A stretch of 64,000 bases of DNA. Origin: Chitinophagaceae bacterium (GTDB lineage Bacteria; Bacteroidota; Bacteroidia; Cytophagales; Cytophagaceae). The position numbers and the translations under genes are program-made. Every line of letters starts with the position of its first letter. Position 1 is the first letter of the stretch. Below the pieces are notes generated by a model. That model saw nothing but the letters and a program-made list of their open reading frames with translations. It did not search any database and was not told the origin of the DNA. Where the stretch lies: assembly GCA_028288365.1 (NCBI GenBank), contig JAQBNU010000017.1, forward strand, positions 54,501-118,500. The letters run 5' to 3'. Shown one piece after another: positions 28,386 through 36,976 of the stretch.

Positions 28386-29024
28386 TTATTTATACCGTGC
28401 TTTCCAGGACTTATAGTTTTTATCAATAGTCTTGATCACGCTGTAAATGGAGCCTGCCCAATAATTTCTAAGTCCTATGCCGGCAGGTGTACTGCGTATT
28501 CTTTCGTAAACGAGAATTTCTTTGGTCATCATATTGATCAACACCACATGGTAATAAGCTTCTTCGGAAGCTTTGTTCAGGCACTCTGCCACAAATAAAA
28601 TACCGACACCTTTCTTTCCGACAAACGAATAGCCGTTCACCATCTCCTGTATCTTTTGTTGGTTGTAATTGGGTGCATTGTATACTTCCATGTTTTCCAG
28701 TGCCGCTTCTGCGTTTTTAACAGTGACCTCTGAAATGTCGTATTGTAAATTGCTTTTGCGCAAAGCACCTTGTATGTTGTACTTGGAACGTTCGTTGATC
28801 ACAAGGTTGTTCCATGCCGGGAAATAACGGCTCTTCATAGAATAGGGACTTACTCCTCCTGCTCCTGAAAACTGTGAGAAATCACCAATCAGCTTCACTT
28901 GGGAATAGTCTATGCCTAACCAGGTAAACTCATAATCACTGGTGGTGAAGATATCTCTGGCAGTTTGTGCGAATCCTTGCGACGTGAGGCACATAAAAAG
29001 CAGCAACCAAATTTTCTTTTTCAT
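28386..29024 (-). CDS. Secreted hypothetical protein
   Basis: 212 residues from ATG 29024 (MKKKIWLLLFMCLTSQGFAQ, a clear signal peptide); the longer start at 29051 adds nine residues before the signal and is less likely. The mature part begins TARDIFTTSDYEFTWLGIDYSQVKLIG and contains a conserved-looking stretch GVGILFVAECLNKASEEAYYHVVLINM, then a C-terminus rich in aromatic and Lys residues (NYWAGSIYSVIKTIDKNYKSWKARYK). No catalytic motif seen. It reads like one of the widespread Bacteroidota secreted families of unknown function; I cannot name it. Confidence 0.75.
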   Translation of the reverse strand: MKKKIWLLLFMCLTSQGFAQTARDIFTTSDYEFTWLGIDYSQVKLIGDFSQFSGAGGVSPYSMKSRYFPAWNNLVINERSKYNIQGALRKSNLQYDISEVTVKNAEAALENMEVYNAPNYNQQKIQEMVNGYSFVGKKGVGILFVAECLNKASEEAYYHVVLINMMTKEILVYERIRSTPAGIGLRNYWAGSIYSVIKTIDKNYKSWKARYK

Positions 29025-29162
29025 AAGCGTGCAGCGGATGGAAGGTAACATCCATTCGATTGAAGGAAGTTAAAAAGAATCTGTGGAACGAACAAGAAAG
29101 AATCCTGCGGAGAACGGTGAAACATAGGGAATCCTTTTTTAGAGTGTTCTATTTAAATATTA

Positions 29163-29360
29163 ATTAAATGACTATTCGCTTATTACACCTCCGTTGAATT
29201 AACGACTTCTTGTTGGCGTCTCGCCAACAAGTGATGGATTAACAACGTGCTTAATCTCTTGTTATAGGATTGACTTATCGTTTAACCCGAACAGATGTTG
29301 GCGAGACGCCAACATCGAGCATTGCCTGACCTAGGTGTGGCAAGCGGATAGTCATTTAAT
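29163..29360. repeat. REPIN/MITE-like element with terminal inverted repeats and two inverted hairpins
   Basis: A ~198-bp non-coding element. Ends: ATTAAATGACTATTCGCTT on the left and AAGCGGATAGTCATTTAAT on the right, inverted with one mismatch; the match extends inward to ACACCT/AGGTGT. Inside are two perfect 10-bp hairpins: CTTGTTGGCG-TCT-CGCCAACAAG (29209-29231) and GATGTTGGCG-AGA-CGCCAACATC (29295-29317). Their loops are reverse complements, so the two hairpins are in opposite orientation, as in REPINs. No transposase is encoded. Confidence 0.75.
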
Positions 29361-29417
29361 AAAAAATCTTATGTTAGATAAGAAATGAAAGAACGATTAT
29401 TCCGGTGACAATCTTAA

Positions 29418-29494
29418 GGGTATTCCCTTCGGTCCGGGCTTTCGCCACTCTCCCTCTATTTAGCGGGATCAAACAATGGCTCGATCCCTAACAT
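29418..29494 (-). repeat. Dispersed structured repeat, copy R1 (minus)
   Basis: Read on the minus strand it runs GTTAGGGATCGAGCCATTG ... GTGGCGAAAGCCCGGACC ... GAAGGGAATACCC. Short-variant layout shared with R6 at 48111. Abuts copy R2 in opposite orientation. Confidence 0.7.
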
Positions 29495-29501
29495 AAATCG
29501 T

Positions 29502-29615
29502 CGCGTGAGGGATAGCAGCGGAAAGCCCACAGCGAGTCTGTCGTTCGCTAATGCAGGCAAGTTTGATCCGAGCGAGGACTTGCAGCGGATAGCCCGACCC
29601 GCAGGGGCACGCCCT
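29502..29615 (+). repeat. Dispersed structured repeat, copy R2
   Basis: Starts GCGTGAGGGATAGCAGCGG, contains GGAAAGCCC and AGCGGATAGCCCGA, and ends CCCGCAGGGGCACGCCCTA. The 3' part can form a small CCC-GCA-GGG hairpin, and the outer GCGTG/CACGC ends pair. Same family as R1 and R3-R7. Confidence 0.8.
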
Positions 29616-29769
29616 ATTTCATAAACGTACTTATCCAAAGCATACACACCATAAATAAATTATACTATTTGAACAGGACACTCTATCCATTTTATAGTGT
29701 TGTCGTCTTTTTTACTCTGTTACAGCATAGTATCATCAGTCGAGTGAAAATCGAATGAAAACATATTTC

Positions 29770-29777
29770 TAAATTTG
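29770..29777 (+). promoter_or_regulatory. Candidate -7 promoter element TAAATTTG for the hydrolase gene
   Basis: Matches the Bacteroidota TAnnTTTG -7 consensus, 84 bp upstream of ATG 29862. No convincing TTG -33 box was found. Confidence 0.4.
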
Positions 29778-29861
29778 TTCCATCGGTTATTTTTTTAGTT
29801 ATTGTTCCAGTGTTCTGCCAGAGAACGTGCTCCTACACTAGTATACAACACAGCGACTCTT

Positions 29862-30638
29862 ATGAAAAAGAAATCACTTTCCTTCGTGGCTTTTGCGGCA
29901 TGCGTAGCCATGAGCCTTTCGTCTTATGGACAAAAAACAATTTCTTATGTGGACAACAAAGATGTCCTGAGTGGTTATTTTGCCAAAGCCAAATCAGAAA
30001 AGAAAAATACTCCCGGAGTAGTTGTCATCCCTGCATGGATGGGAGGAAACGAACATACCAAACATTCGGCAGATGAATTGTCGGCCTTGGGTTATCATGC
30101 GTTTGTAGCGGATATTTATGGAGAAGGAAAAAATCCCAAGAGTCCGGCAGAGGCAAAAGAACTGTCCAGCTATTACAAAAACAATCCGGAGATTTACCAA
30201 CGCAGAATCAAAGCAGCCATCGACCAATTGATCAAGCAAGGTGCCGATGCCAACAGCATCGCCGTGATCGGTTATTGCTTCGGCGGCACAGGGGCGCTGG
30301 AAGCCGCTCGTGCTGGTCTTCCTGTAAAGGGAGTCGTTAGTTTTCATGGCGGTTTGGGAAAAGACACCGCGCGTGCCAACACACCGATTACAGCAAAAGT
30401 ATTGGTATTGCATGGTGCCGACGATCCTTATGTGCCCCAAGCACAAGTAACCGCTTTCCAGGACGAGATGCGCAAGAGCAAAGCCGACTGGCAAATGATT
30501 TATTATGCCAATGCAGTACACGCCTTCACAGAAATTTCTGCTGGCAACGACAATTCAAAAGGTGCTGCCTACAACGAAGCCGCTGCGAAACGTTCGTGGG
30601 AACACATGACCTTGTTCTTTGCAGATTTGCTTAAATAG
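29862..30638 (+). CDS. Secreted dienelactone-hydrolase-family protein
   Basis: 258 residues from ATG 29862, chosen because it opens a clear signal peptide (MKKKSLSFVAFAACVAMSLSSYGQ); the frame is open further upstream but without such features. Alpha/beta hydrolase of the dienelactone hydrolase family: nucleophile Cys139 in GYCFGG, acid Asp187/188 in LHGADDPYV, His220 in NAVHAF. Oxyanion-strand region VVVIPAWMGGNEH. By family it cleaves an ester or lactone; the substrate is unknown, and export to the periplasm is unlike the cytoplasmic catabolic enzymes. It is monocistronic, with a strong terminator after it. Confidence 0.92.
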   Translation: MKKKSLSFVAFAACVAMSLSSYGQKTISYVDNKDVLSGYFAKAKSEKKNTPGVVVIPAWMGGNEHTKHSADELSALGYHAFVADIYGEGKNPKSPAEAKELSSYYKNNPEIYQRRIKAAIDQLIKQGADANSIAVIGYCFGGTGALEAARAGLPVKGVVSFHGGLGKDTARANTPITAKVLVLHGADDPYVPQAQVTAFQDEMRKSKADWQMIYYANAVHAFTEISAGNDNSKGAAYNEAAAKRSWEHMTLFFADLLK

Positions 30639-30658
30639 AAATAATAAAGTGCAGGAGG

Positions 30659-30687
30659 AAAGGCTTGTCTATAAGACAAGCCTTTTT
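30659..30687 (+). terminator. Rho-independent terminator of the hydrolase gene
   Basis: Stem AAAGGCTTGTC / GACAAGCCTTT with a 5-base loop, followed by TTTGTTTT; 20 bp after the stop. Confidence 0.95.
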
Positions 30688-30742
30688 TGTTTTGGCAGGT
30701 ATTGCTATATTAGACTTTGTGACTTTTTAATTGCGTTGGCAT

Positions 30743-31270
30743 ATGGACAAATTTATTTCACAACAGGATAAAGTAACACTTGCCGCGGCCTTTGGCGTAG
30801 AGTACAAAGCATTGAATGCCGTATTTTTAATAGAAAGTTCTGGTGCTGGTTTTGATAAGGCAACTGGAAAAATAAAGATTCAATTTGAACCTTATTGGTT
30901 TCATAAATACACGGGACAACGCATTGCCAACGGTGTAGGTCTTCAGGGGGAAGAATGGACAGCATTCCATCATGCCGCAAGCATAGACAAAGCAGCTGCG
31001 TTAAAAAGTACCTCATGGGGTTTGGGACAAGTGATGGGATTTAATTTCAAAGCCGCAGGATTTGCCGATGTAGATACCATGGTCACAAGTTTTGAACAGA
31101 GCGAATACAACCAGTTGAAAGGCATGCTCAATTTCATCAAGTCCACACCTAAGATGTTACAAGCACTACAAACCAAAGACTGGGCCACGTTTGCCAAATA
31201 CTATAACGGTCCGCATTACAAGGATTTTAAATACGATACACGCCTGGCTGCTGCTTATGCTAAGAGTTGA
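30743..31270 (+). CDS. N-acetylmuramidase (DUF3380-type) domain protein
   Basis: 175 residues from ATG 30743; the TTG at 30731 adds four residues (MRWH) and is not needed. The whole protein is one N-acetylmuramidase domain as found in phage endolysins: catalytic Glu31 in FLIESSG, ALKSTSWGLGQVMGFN, and KYYNGP. By family it cuts the glycan of peptidoglycan. No signal peptide and no adjacent holin, so export is unexplained. Single gene, bounded by terminators on both sides; no other phage gene nearby. Possibly a domesticated endolysin. Confidence 0.9.
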   Translation: MDKFISQQDKVTLAAAFGVEYKALNAVFLIESSGAGFDKATGKIKIQFEPYWFHKYTGQRIANGVGLQGEEWTAFHHAASIDKAAALKSTSWGLGQVMGFNFKAAGFADVDTMVTSFEQSEYNQLKGMLNFIKSTPKMLQALQTKDWATFAKYYNGPHYKDFKYDTRLAAAYAKS

Positions 31271-31281
31271 TCATAAAATTT

Positions 31282-31331
31282 AGAAACAGAAAGAGAGCGG
31301 ATGAATGATTCGCTCTCTTTCTGTTTCTTTC
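31282..31331. terminator. Terminator with an 18-bp perfect stem
   Basis: AGAAACAGAAAGAGAGCG pairs exactly with 31311-31328 around an 11-base loop. It follows the muramidase gene. The stem is related in sequence to the longer hairpin at 44951. Confidence 0.85.
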
Positions 31332-31362
31332 ATCGATGTTTTTTTAATATCTTCTAAAAATG

Positions 31363-31392
31363 AAAAAGGGACACGGTCAGGTGTCCCTTTTT
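31363..31392. terminator. Bidirectional terminator
   Basis: AAAAAGGGACAC / GTGTCCCTTTTT around loop GGTCAG, between the converging muramidase and Ig-repeat genes. Confidence 0.9.
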
Positions 31393-31441
31393 ATGTATCA
31401 AAAAAATGTAACCAATTGTGATACCTGAAACTATTCAGGTA

Positions 31442-34400
31442 TTATTTTTTAAGCACTTTCATCGCATCCATACCTTCAGCTTTGATGGTGTACATCGCAG
31501 GCTTCAGATCATTGAGGTTAAGCACGACTGAATGTGATGTTCCATCAGCAATGATTTGTTTTACCACCATACCTTCTGCGTTGTAGATGTTAAACAACAC
31601 CGGTACTGGCATGTCTGTCGGGAAATCAAGTGTTACCGCAGATGTAGCAGGGTTGGGATATAGATTCACAGCAGAAGTGTTGCTGGTGCTGCTAGAGGCA
31701 TCGAAACGGGCAGAACCGTTCATGTTTACCGACACATAAGAAGAAATGAATTTCTTATAGTTGGCTTGTGTCAAATCTTTTGCTTCTATCGCATCATTAT
31801 AATAAACAGTAGAACCGTCATCAGAAATCAAATGCAATTGTACCGTACCGGTTAAAGTAGCGGGAACCACTGCAATGGCTTCAGGACTTAGACCGGTTAA
31901 GTCTGCACCCAGCAAGACCGGAGCAGTAGCGGCTTGGCCGTTCCAGCTGTACAAAGCAAAGTTAGACGTGGCATCAAAAGAACCGGCAACGATGATGTAT
32001 TGGTTCGATGCATTTTTCTCGATGTCGCGAATACCTCTCACACCCAGACTGATTTCAATCGGTGCAGCGAAAGAAGGACTACCGCTTGGAGCACCGGCGT
32101 TAAACCAGGTTTCAAAATTCAATAGCGGACAGATCAACGCTTTGTTTTGTGTGCCGGCAGGAACGTAAGGTGCACGGAAGCCGATATAAGCTGTCGTGTT
32201 GTCTGGACCCATTACAGCGCCTTCAATGTTGTAGCCATTGATTTCTTTTGGAATTTCTCCATCTGCACCGGCAGCTGTCAAACCCAGGCCATTGGCATCT
32301 CCCCATGACATGATCTTGCTTCTTAATCCTTTGTAGTAACCTACGAAGCTAAGGGTAGCGTTAGCGCCGGTACCTACAATGTCTGTAGCGAACACACGGT
32401 CTCTGTCTGGTTTTACATTTCCTTTTTTACTGTTGCCTTGTGAACTGAACCAGTAAATTCTGTTAGGATTTGTGGCACTCACGAAAGCCGCTTCCAGATC
32501 GACTTCGAGGTCATCTGTCAAACCAAGGTGAGAGGTTGGATCGAAGCTATACACTGGTAGACCGGAATGGTGTCTGTCGTATAAGTTAATCAGGTTGGTC
32601 TCATCGTCTGCCACAAACATGTAATTGTCGTCTACCACGATGGCAGCAGATGCATCAGCAAAACCGGTATGGTACGCATCACTGATGGTCGTTGTGGTGA
32701 AGTCTGCAGATACTGCCAAACTGAAACTGATTTTAGTAGCAGCGGATAAACCTCCGTTGTCTGTTACATTCAACGTGATGTTGGTATAACCCACACCAGA
32801 TGGAGTGATGATGAATTTGCGGTTGTTGCCCGTACCTACTACGCTGAAAGAAGTAGCAGCCACTACAGAAGAAGAAGAACTCGTCATGGTGAACGTAAGT
32901 GCCGCAAGATTTTCATCGGTTACAGTGATGTCCAAACCAGATACACTCACTGGATCGGTTGCATCTCCTTTTACAGAACTGATCACTCCTGAAGATTCAT
33001 TGACAAATGTACTGGCTGAAGAAAGGAAAGCAATAGTTGGTTTTTGATTGGCGGCATTCACCGTGATAGCAGAAGCAGCAGAAGTCGCAGTAGCGCTTAG
33101 GTTATCATAGGCTTTTGCTGTGATGCTGTAAGTCCCTACTGCTACGCTTGTCCAGCTGTAGCTGTATGGACTGCTGGTATCAGTAGAAAGCAATGTTGTA
33201 CCGTTATAGAATTCTACTTTGCTGATGGTACCGTCTGCATCGCTGGCTGTTGCTGTAATAGATACCGTGGCAGGAGCAGTGAATACAGCACCGTTAGCAG
33301 GAGCTGTTAACGTTACTGTTGGTGCTTGATTGGCACCTGGATTGACTGTGATAGAAGAAACAGTAGAAGTAGCTGTTCCGCTCAGGTTATCGTAGGCTTT
33401 TGCCGTGATGCTGTAAGTGCCTGCAGCTACGTTTGTCCAGCTGTAGCTATAAGGACTACTGGTGTCAGTAGAGAGCAATGTCGTACCGTTATAGAATTCT
33501 ACTTTGCTGATGGTGCCGTCTGCATCGCTGGCTGTAGCTGTAATAGATACAGTAGCCGGAGCAGTATAAGTAGAGCCATTAGCCGGAGCAGTCAATGTCA
33601 CCGTTGGCAATTGATTGTTGACAGCATTTACTGTAATGGTAGAAACAGAAGATGTAGTAGTGGCGCTTGAGTTATCGTACGCTTTTGCTGTGATGTTGTA
33701 AGTACCTGCTGCTACGCTTGTCCAGCTGTAGCTATAAGGACTGCTAGCATCAGAAGAAAGAAGCGTCGTACCGTTATAGAATTCTACTTTGCTGATGGTA
33801 CCGTCTGCATCGCTGGCTGTAGCGGTAAGAGATACAGTAGCCGGAGCCGTATAAGTAGCGCCGTTGGCTGGAGCAGTCAAGCTCACCACAGGAGCTTGAT
33901 TGGTCGTACCTGCTAATGTAACAGAAGTCGTGTTGTAGGTAGCAGTAGAAGTCGTAGACCAGCTGCGAGCAGTTGTCCAGGTGTTGGTAGACGTATTGAA
34001 TGTTCCTGTTGCTCTGATCAAATCACCGGCTCCTGGATCAGGACCTAAATAAGATGTCTTTAACAATTTGCCACCGTTGTATTTATCGTTGACAGGAAGT
34101 TGATAACCGGAACCACTGCTTTTGTAAGCAGAACCATAATCGTCACCAAAAAATAAAGCATCAACAGGAACTGTAGAACCAGAAAGGCTGGAGGCTGCTA
34201 CTTTAAAGACCGCGACACCGTCTGCATTGCTTCCGCCGTTTCCAAATATACCGTCAGTGTTTTTTGTACCGAAGCTGTCTCCGTTTGTGGTAGAAGTATT
34301 GATCGATCTAAAAGAAGTACCGCCATTGCTTAACGGAGCCATAGAAGAACCGCCCACGTAAATCACTTGTCCTGCAGTCACTGTACCGGTGCTGATTTGA

Positions 34401-34645
34401 AAAGCATAACTAATGGCACCACCTTCTTTCCAGCCGTTGGCTGTAGCTGTACCATTGGTACACACAACTACAGTATAAGGAGTAGTAGCAAAGTTGATAG
34501 ATTGAGTCGCTAGAAGTTCAACATACTCATAAGGTGATTCCGATCCGCTGGGTTTAGCTAAGAATTCAGAAATGACAAGACCCGGTTGTGCCGCCGCATA
34601 ACCGGCAAGGGCAAGACCGAATAACGTTGTAAATAGTTTTTTCAT
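31442..34645 (-). CDS. Lamin-tail / Ig-repeat / DUF3616-like secreted protein with T9SS tail
   Basis: 1067 residues from ATG 34645 (MKKLFTTLFGLALAGYAAAQ, signal peptide); the longer start at 34690 is unlikely. Order: a lamin-tail domain (LVISEFLAKPSGS, YEYVELLA); three near-identical Big_9-type Ig repeats of 91-93 residues at about 250-530 (LTAPANG, SDADGTISKVEFYNG, SPYSYSWT); a further cadherin/Ig-like unit; a DUF3616-like propeller part (DLEAAFVS, NRIYWFSSQGN, NIEGAVMG); and a T9SS tail (NLYPNPATSAVTLDF, LKPAMYTIKAEG). Likely surface-displayed. A TATCTTCG element near 34680 on the minus strand may be its -7 box. Confidence 0.9.
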   Translation of the reverse strand: MKKLFTTLFGLALAGYAAAQPGLVISEFLAKPSGSESPYEYVELLATQSINFATTPYTVVVCTNGTATANGWKEGGAISYAFQISTGTVTAGQVIYVGGSSMAPLSNGGTSFRSINTSTTNGDSFGTKNTDGIFGNGGSNADGVAVFKVAASSLSGSTVPVDALFFGDDYGSAYKSSGSGYQLPVNDKYNGGKLLKTSYLGPDPGAGDLIRATGTFNTSTNTWTTARSWSTTSTATYNTTSVTLAGTTNQAPVVSLTAPANGATYTAPATVSLTATASDADGTISKVEFYNGTTLLSSDASSPYSYSWTSVAAGTYNITAKAYDNSSATTTSSVSTITVNAVNNQLPTVTLTAPANGSTYTAPATVSITATASDADGTISKVEFYNGTTLLSTDTSSPYSYSWTNVAAGTYSITAKAYDNLSGTATSTVSSITVNPGANQAPTVTLTAPANGAVFTAPATVSITATASDADGTISKVEFYNGTTLLSTDTSSPYSYSWTSVAVGTYSITAKAYDNLSATATSAASAITVNAANQKPTIAFLSSASTFVNESSGVISSVKGDATDPVSVSGLDITVTDENLAALTFTMTSSSSSVVAATSFSVVGTGNNRKFIITPSGVGYTNITLNVTDNGGLSAATKISFSLAVSADFTTTTISDAYHTGFADASAAIVVDDNYMFVADDETNLINLYDRHHSGLPVYSFDPTSHLGLTDDLEVDLEAAFVSATNPNRIYWFSSQGNSKKGNVKPDRDRVFATDIVGTGANATLSFVGYYKGLRSKIMSWGDANGLGLTAAGADGEIPKEINGYNIEGAVMGPDNTTAYIGFRAPYVPAGTQNKALICPLLNFETWFNAGAPSGSPSFAAPIEISLGVRGIRDIEKNASNQYIIVAGSFDATSNFALYSWNGQAATAPVLLGADLTGLSPEAIAVVPATLTGTVQLHLISDDGSTVYYNDAIEAKDLTQANYKKFISSYVSVNMNGSARFDASSSTSNTSAVNLYPNPATSAVTLDFPTDMPVPVLFNIYNAEGMVVKQIIADGTSHSVVLNLNDLKPAMYTIKAEGMDAMKVLKK

Positions 34646-34883
34646 TTGAAAAGGGTTAAGGTGTGTTTTGTGCTTCGAAGATAGAGGCAAGTAGTTGTGC
34701 CTCCGTTAAGCACTTGTTATGCAATTGTTATCAATCCAGAAATCGTACAGAATTATTTTTTACAATACCATGCAGATCATCTATTGATAACCTTATGCTG
34801 ATATAAACATCATGTTTCGATAACAGTGGAATGAAAGTCTTATTGGTGTTGCACCAGACTTATAAAATCAATCGTTACGTTTT

Positions 34884-35008
34884 GCGTTAGGGATCGAGCA
34901 GAAAGCCCGAAGCGCGTGGGTTTGTGCGGAGGGCGGACTTGGAGCGAGAGCCCGACCGCCACATGAAAGATGGAAAAGGCTTCTAAGATGCTTTGGCGGT
35001 AACGCCCT
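34884..35008 (+). repeat. Dispersed structured repeat, copy R3 (long-loop variant)
   Basis: Starts GCGTTAGGGATCGAGCAG, contains GAAAGCCCGAAGCG and GGAGCGAGAGCCCGA, ends TAACGCCCTT. In place of the usual CCC-GCA-GGG it has CCGCCA ... TGGCGG around a ~30-base loop, so the hairpin is kept although the sequence changed. The surrounding gap 34646-35166 holds no supported gene. Confidence 0.8.
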
Positions 35009-35166
35009 TGTCCTTATCGAATAAAAACTACTTACTTGAATTCATATTATATTAAACCTAACATTCATCAATTAAACAAACTCATAACAACCAAATTAAT
35101 ATAATTACACCATCGAATAACACTGGATCTTGAATTGCTCTTCTCTTCATGAAATAGAAATCAACC

Positions 35167-36675
35167 ATGCAAAAAACAGACGTATTAATTGTTGGTGCAG
35201 GTCCCACGGGTTTGGTATTGGCCATCTGGCTGAGCAAGATGGGCGTGTCTGTACGCATCATCGATCAGGCCGATCGATCGGGTACGACGTCACGTGCCAT
35301 TGTATTGCATGCGCGCAACCTGGAGTTTTACAGGCAACTGGGTTTTGCCTCACTAGCCATTGAAAGAGGAGTGGAATTTAAAGCCGCTAACCTGTGGCTG
35401 CATGGGAAAAAATTTGCACATGTACCTTTCGGTGATCTGGGAGTCAGCATCAGTCCTTATCCGTATGCCTTGATATTGCCGCAAGACCAACAGGAAGAAT
35501 TGTTGGGAGAACAACTTCGTTTGTTGGGTGTGGAGGTTGAACGAAGTACCACTTTGTTTTCTTGTGAGAATATAGAAAAAGGTGTCCGTGCCCGATTAAA
35601 AAAAGCAACCGGCGAAGAAGAAATTTGTGAGGCCTTGTACCTTGCGGGTTGCGACGGTGCGCACTCTGTGGTACGCGAACAATTGGGTGTCGGTTTTCCG
35701 GGTGGAACGTACGAAGATGTTTTTTATGTCGCTGATCTCCGCATCCAAGGTGCGGTGGCCGATGGAGAGATGCACGGTGCCTTGGACGATGCGGATTTTC
35801 TCGCCATCTTCCCCATGAAAGGCAAAGGCAATGTAAGGTTGGTCGGTGCCATCAGACCTGAACTAAAACAAAAAGAACATGTGCAATGGGAAGATGTCAA
35901 CCAGAAAATCATTCAGCGACTGAGCATGAAGGTAGAAGAAGTGAAATGGTTTTCGGCCTATAAAGTGCATCACCGAGTGGCTTCTCAGTTTCAGAAGGAA
36001 CGTATTTTTTTATTGGGAGATGCGGCACACATCCATAGTCCTGTCGGTGGACAAGGCATGAACACTGGCATTGGCGATGCCGTGAACCTTGCCTGGAAAC
36101 TGGTTGCAGTCATCAAAGCGCATGCACCTGCTGCATTGTTGGAAACGTACAACGAAGAAAGAATACGCTTTGCTCAACACCTGGTGTCTACCACGGATAG
36201 TGCGTTTTCTTTTGTCAGCAAAAGAGGAAGATTGGCCACGCAGGTGAGAACTCAACTCATGCCTTTGCTATTGCCCTTTCTTTTTCAATTTGCTGCCATG
36301 CGTCGCATGATGTTTAGAATTCTATCACAAACTTCTATTGAATACGAACCTTCTTCACTCAGCGAAGGAAAGGCCGGACAGATCAAAGCGGGAGACCGAT
36401 TGCCTTGGTTAAATGGGAAACCAGATAATTATGAAGTGCTGAATACAATGAACTGGCAAATGCATGTGTATGGAAAAACAGCAGCGGAAGTGCAACACGT
36501 TTGTAAAGAGCGAAACATAGACCTGCATGTTTTTAAATGGAGTGATGAAGTTAAAAAAGTGGGTCTGCAACAAGATACACTTTACCTTATCAGACCCGAT
36601 GGCTACATAGGATGGATACAAGCACAATGGAATAAAAATGAGCTGTTTTCATATTTGGATAAGTGGGGGATATAA
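35167..36675 (+). CDS. FAD-dependent aromatic-type monooxygenase
   Basis: A 502-residue class A flavoprotein monooxygenase of the PheA/TfdB/polyketide hydroxylase group. FAD-binding GxGxxG at about 8-13 (VLIVGAGPTGLVLA) with the acidic residue of the second strand in RIIDQAD; the DG motif (AGCDGAHSVVREQLG); the GD motif (RIFLLGDAAHIHSPVGGQGMN). The C-terminal ~100 residues resemble the thioredoxin-like phenol-hydroxylase end domain (LYLIRPDGYIGW). By family it uses NAD(P)H and O2 to hydroxylate an aromatic or polyketide; substrate unknown. Single gene, no obvious pathway neighbours. Confidence 0.92.
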   Translation: MQKTDVLIVGAGPTGLVLAIWLSKMGVSVRIIDQADRSGTTSRAIVLHARNLEFYRQLGFASLAIERGVEFKAANLWLHGKKFAHVPFGDLGVSISPYPYALILPQDQQEELLGEQLRLLGVEVERSTTLFSCENIEKGVRARLKKATGEEEICEALYLAGCDGAHSVVREQLGVGFPGGTYEDVFYVADLRIQGAVADGEMHGALDDADFLAIFPMKGKGNVRLVGAIRPELKQKEHVQWEDVNQKIIQRLSMKVEEVKWFSAYKVHHRVASQFQKERIFLLGDAAHIHSPVGGQGMNTGIGDAVNLAWKLVAVIKAHAPAALLETYNEERIRFAQHLVSTTDSAFSFVSKRGRLATQVRTQLMPLLLPFLFQFAAMRRMMFRILSQTSIEYEPSSLSEGKAGQIKAGDRLPWLNGKPDNYEVLNTMNWQMHVYGKTAAEVQHVCKERNIDLHVFKWSDEVKKVGLQQDTLYLIRPDGYIGWIQAQWNKNELFSYLDKWGI

Positions 36676-36702
36676 TCTTAACTATTTAAATTGCCGTGAA
36701 CT

Positions 36703-36794
36703 GCGTTAGGGATTAAGTGGAAAGCCCGAAGCGCGAGGGATTTTGTGCGGTAGGCGGACTTGGAGCGAGAGCCCGGTCCGAAGGGAACGCCCTA
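36703..36794 (+). repeat. Dispersed structured repeat, copy R4
   Basis: Starts GCGTTAGGGATTAAGTGG, contains GAAAGCCCGAAGCG and GGAGCGAGAGCCCGGTCC, ends GAAGGGAACGCCCTA. Shortest complete copy; lies between the monooxygenase and the J-domain gene. Confidence 0.8.
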
Positions 36795-36937
36795 ATTTTC
36801 ATTCGTAACCTACTTATTATTTCTATTCTTATTCCACTAAAATTCAATATTCCAAATTGTAAATTCCATCAGCTCTCTCTAAGATATTATTAATTCTCTA
36901 CACGTCTATCTTACTTTTCTATTTACATAAGAATATG

Positions 36938-36945
36938 TATCTTTG
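36938..36945 (+). promoter_or_regulatory. -7 promoter element TATCTTTG of the J-domain gene
   Basis: Exact TAnnTTTG match, 31 bp upstream of ATG 36977. It overlaps the upstream in-frame ATG at 36935 and so argues for 36977 as the true start. Confidence 0.65.
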
Positions 36946-36976
36946 CACACTGGAAAAAAACAGGGAAGAGCATTTC

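Noticed and set aside
33050..33905. CRISPR-like tandem repeats
   Set aside because: Units of ~275 bp translate to Ig domains in frame; no short repeat-spacer pattern. No CRISPR array was found anywhere in the window.
34860..35010. Repeat R3 as a degenerate rRNA or tRNA fragment
   Set aside because: No cloverleaf or rRNA signature; it aligns with the other six intergenic repeat copies.
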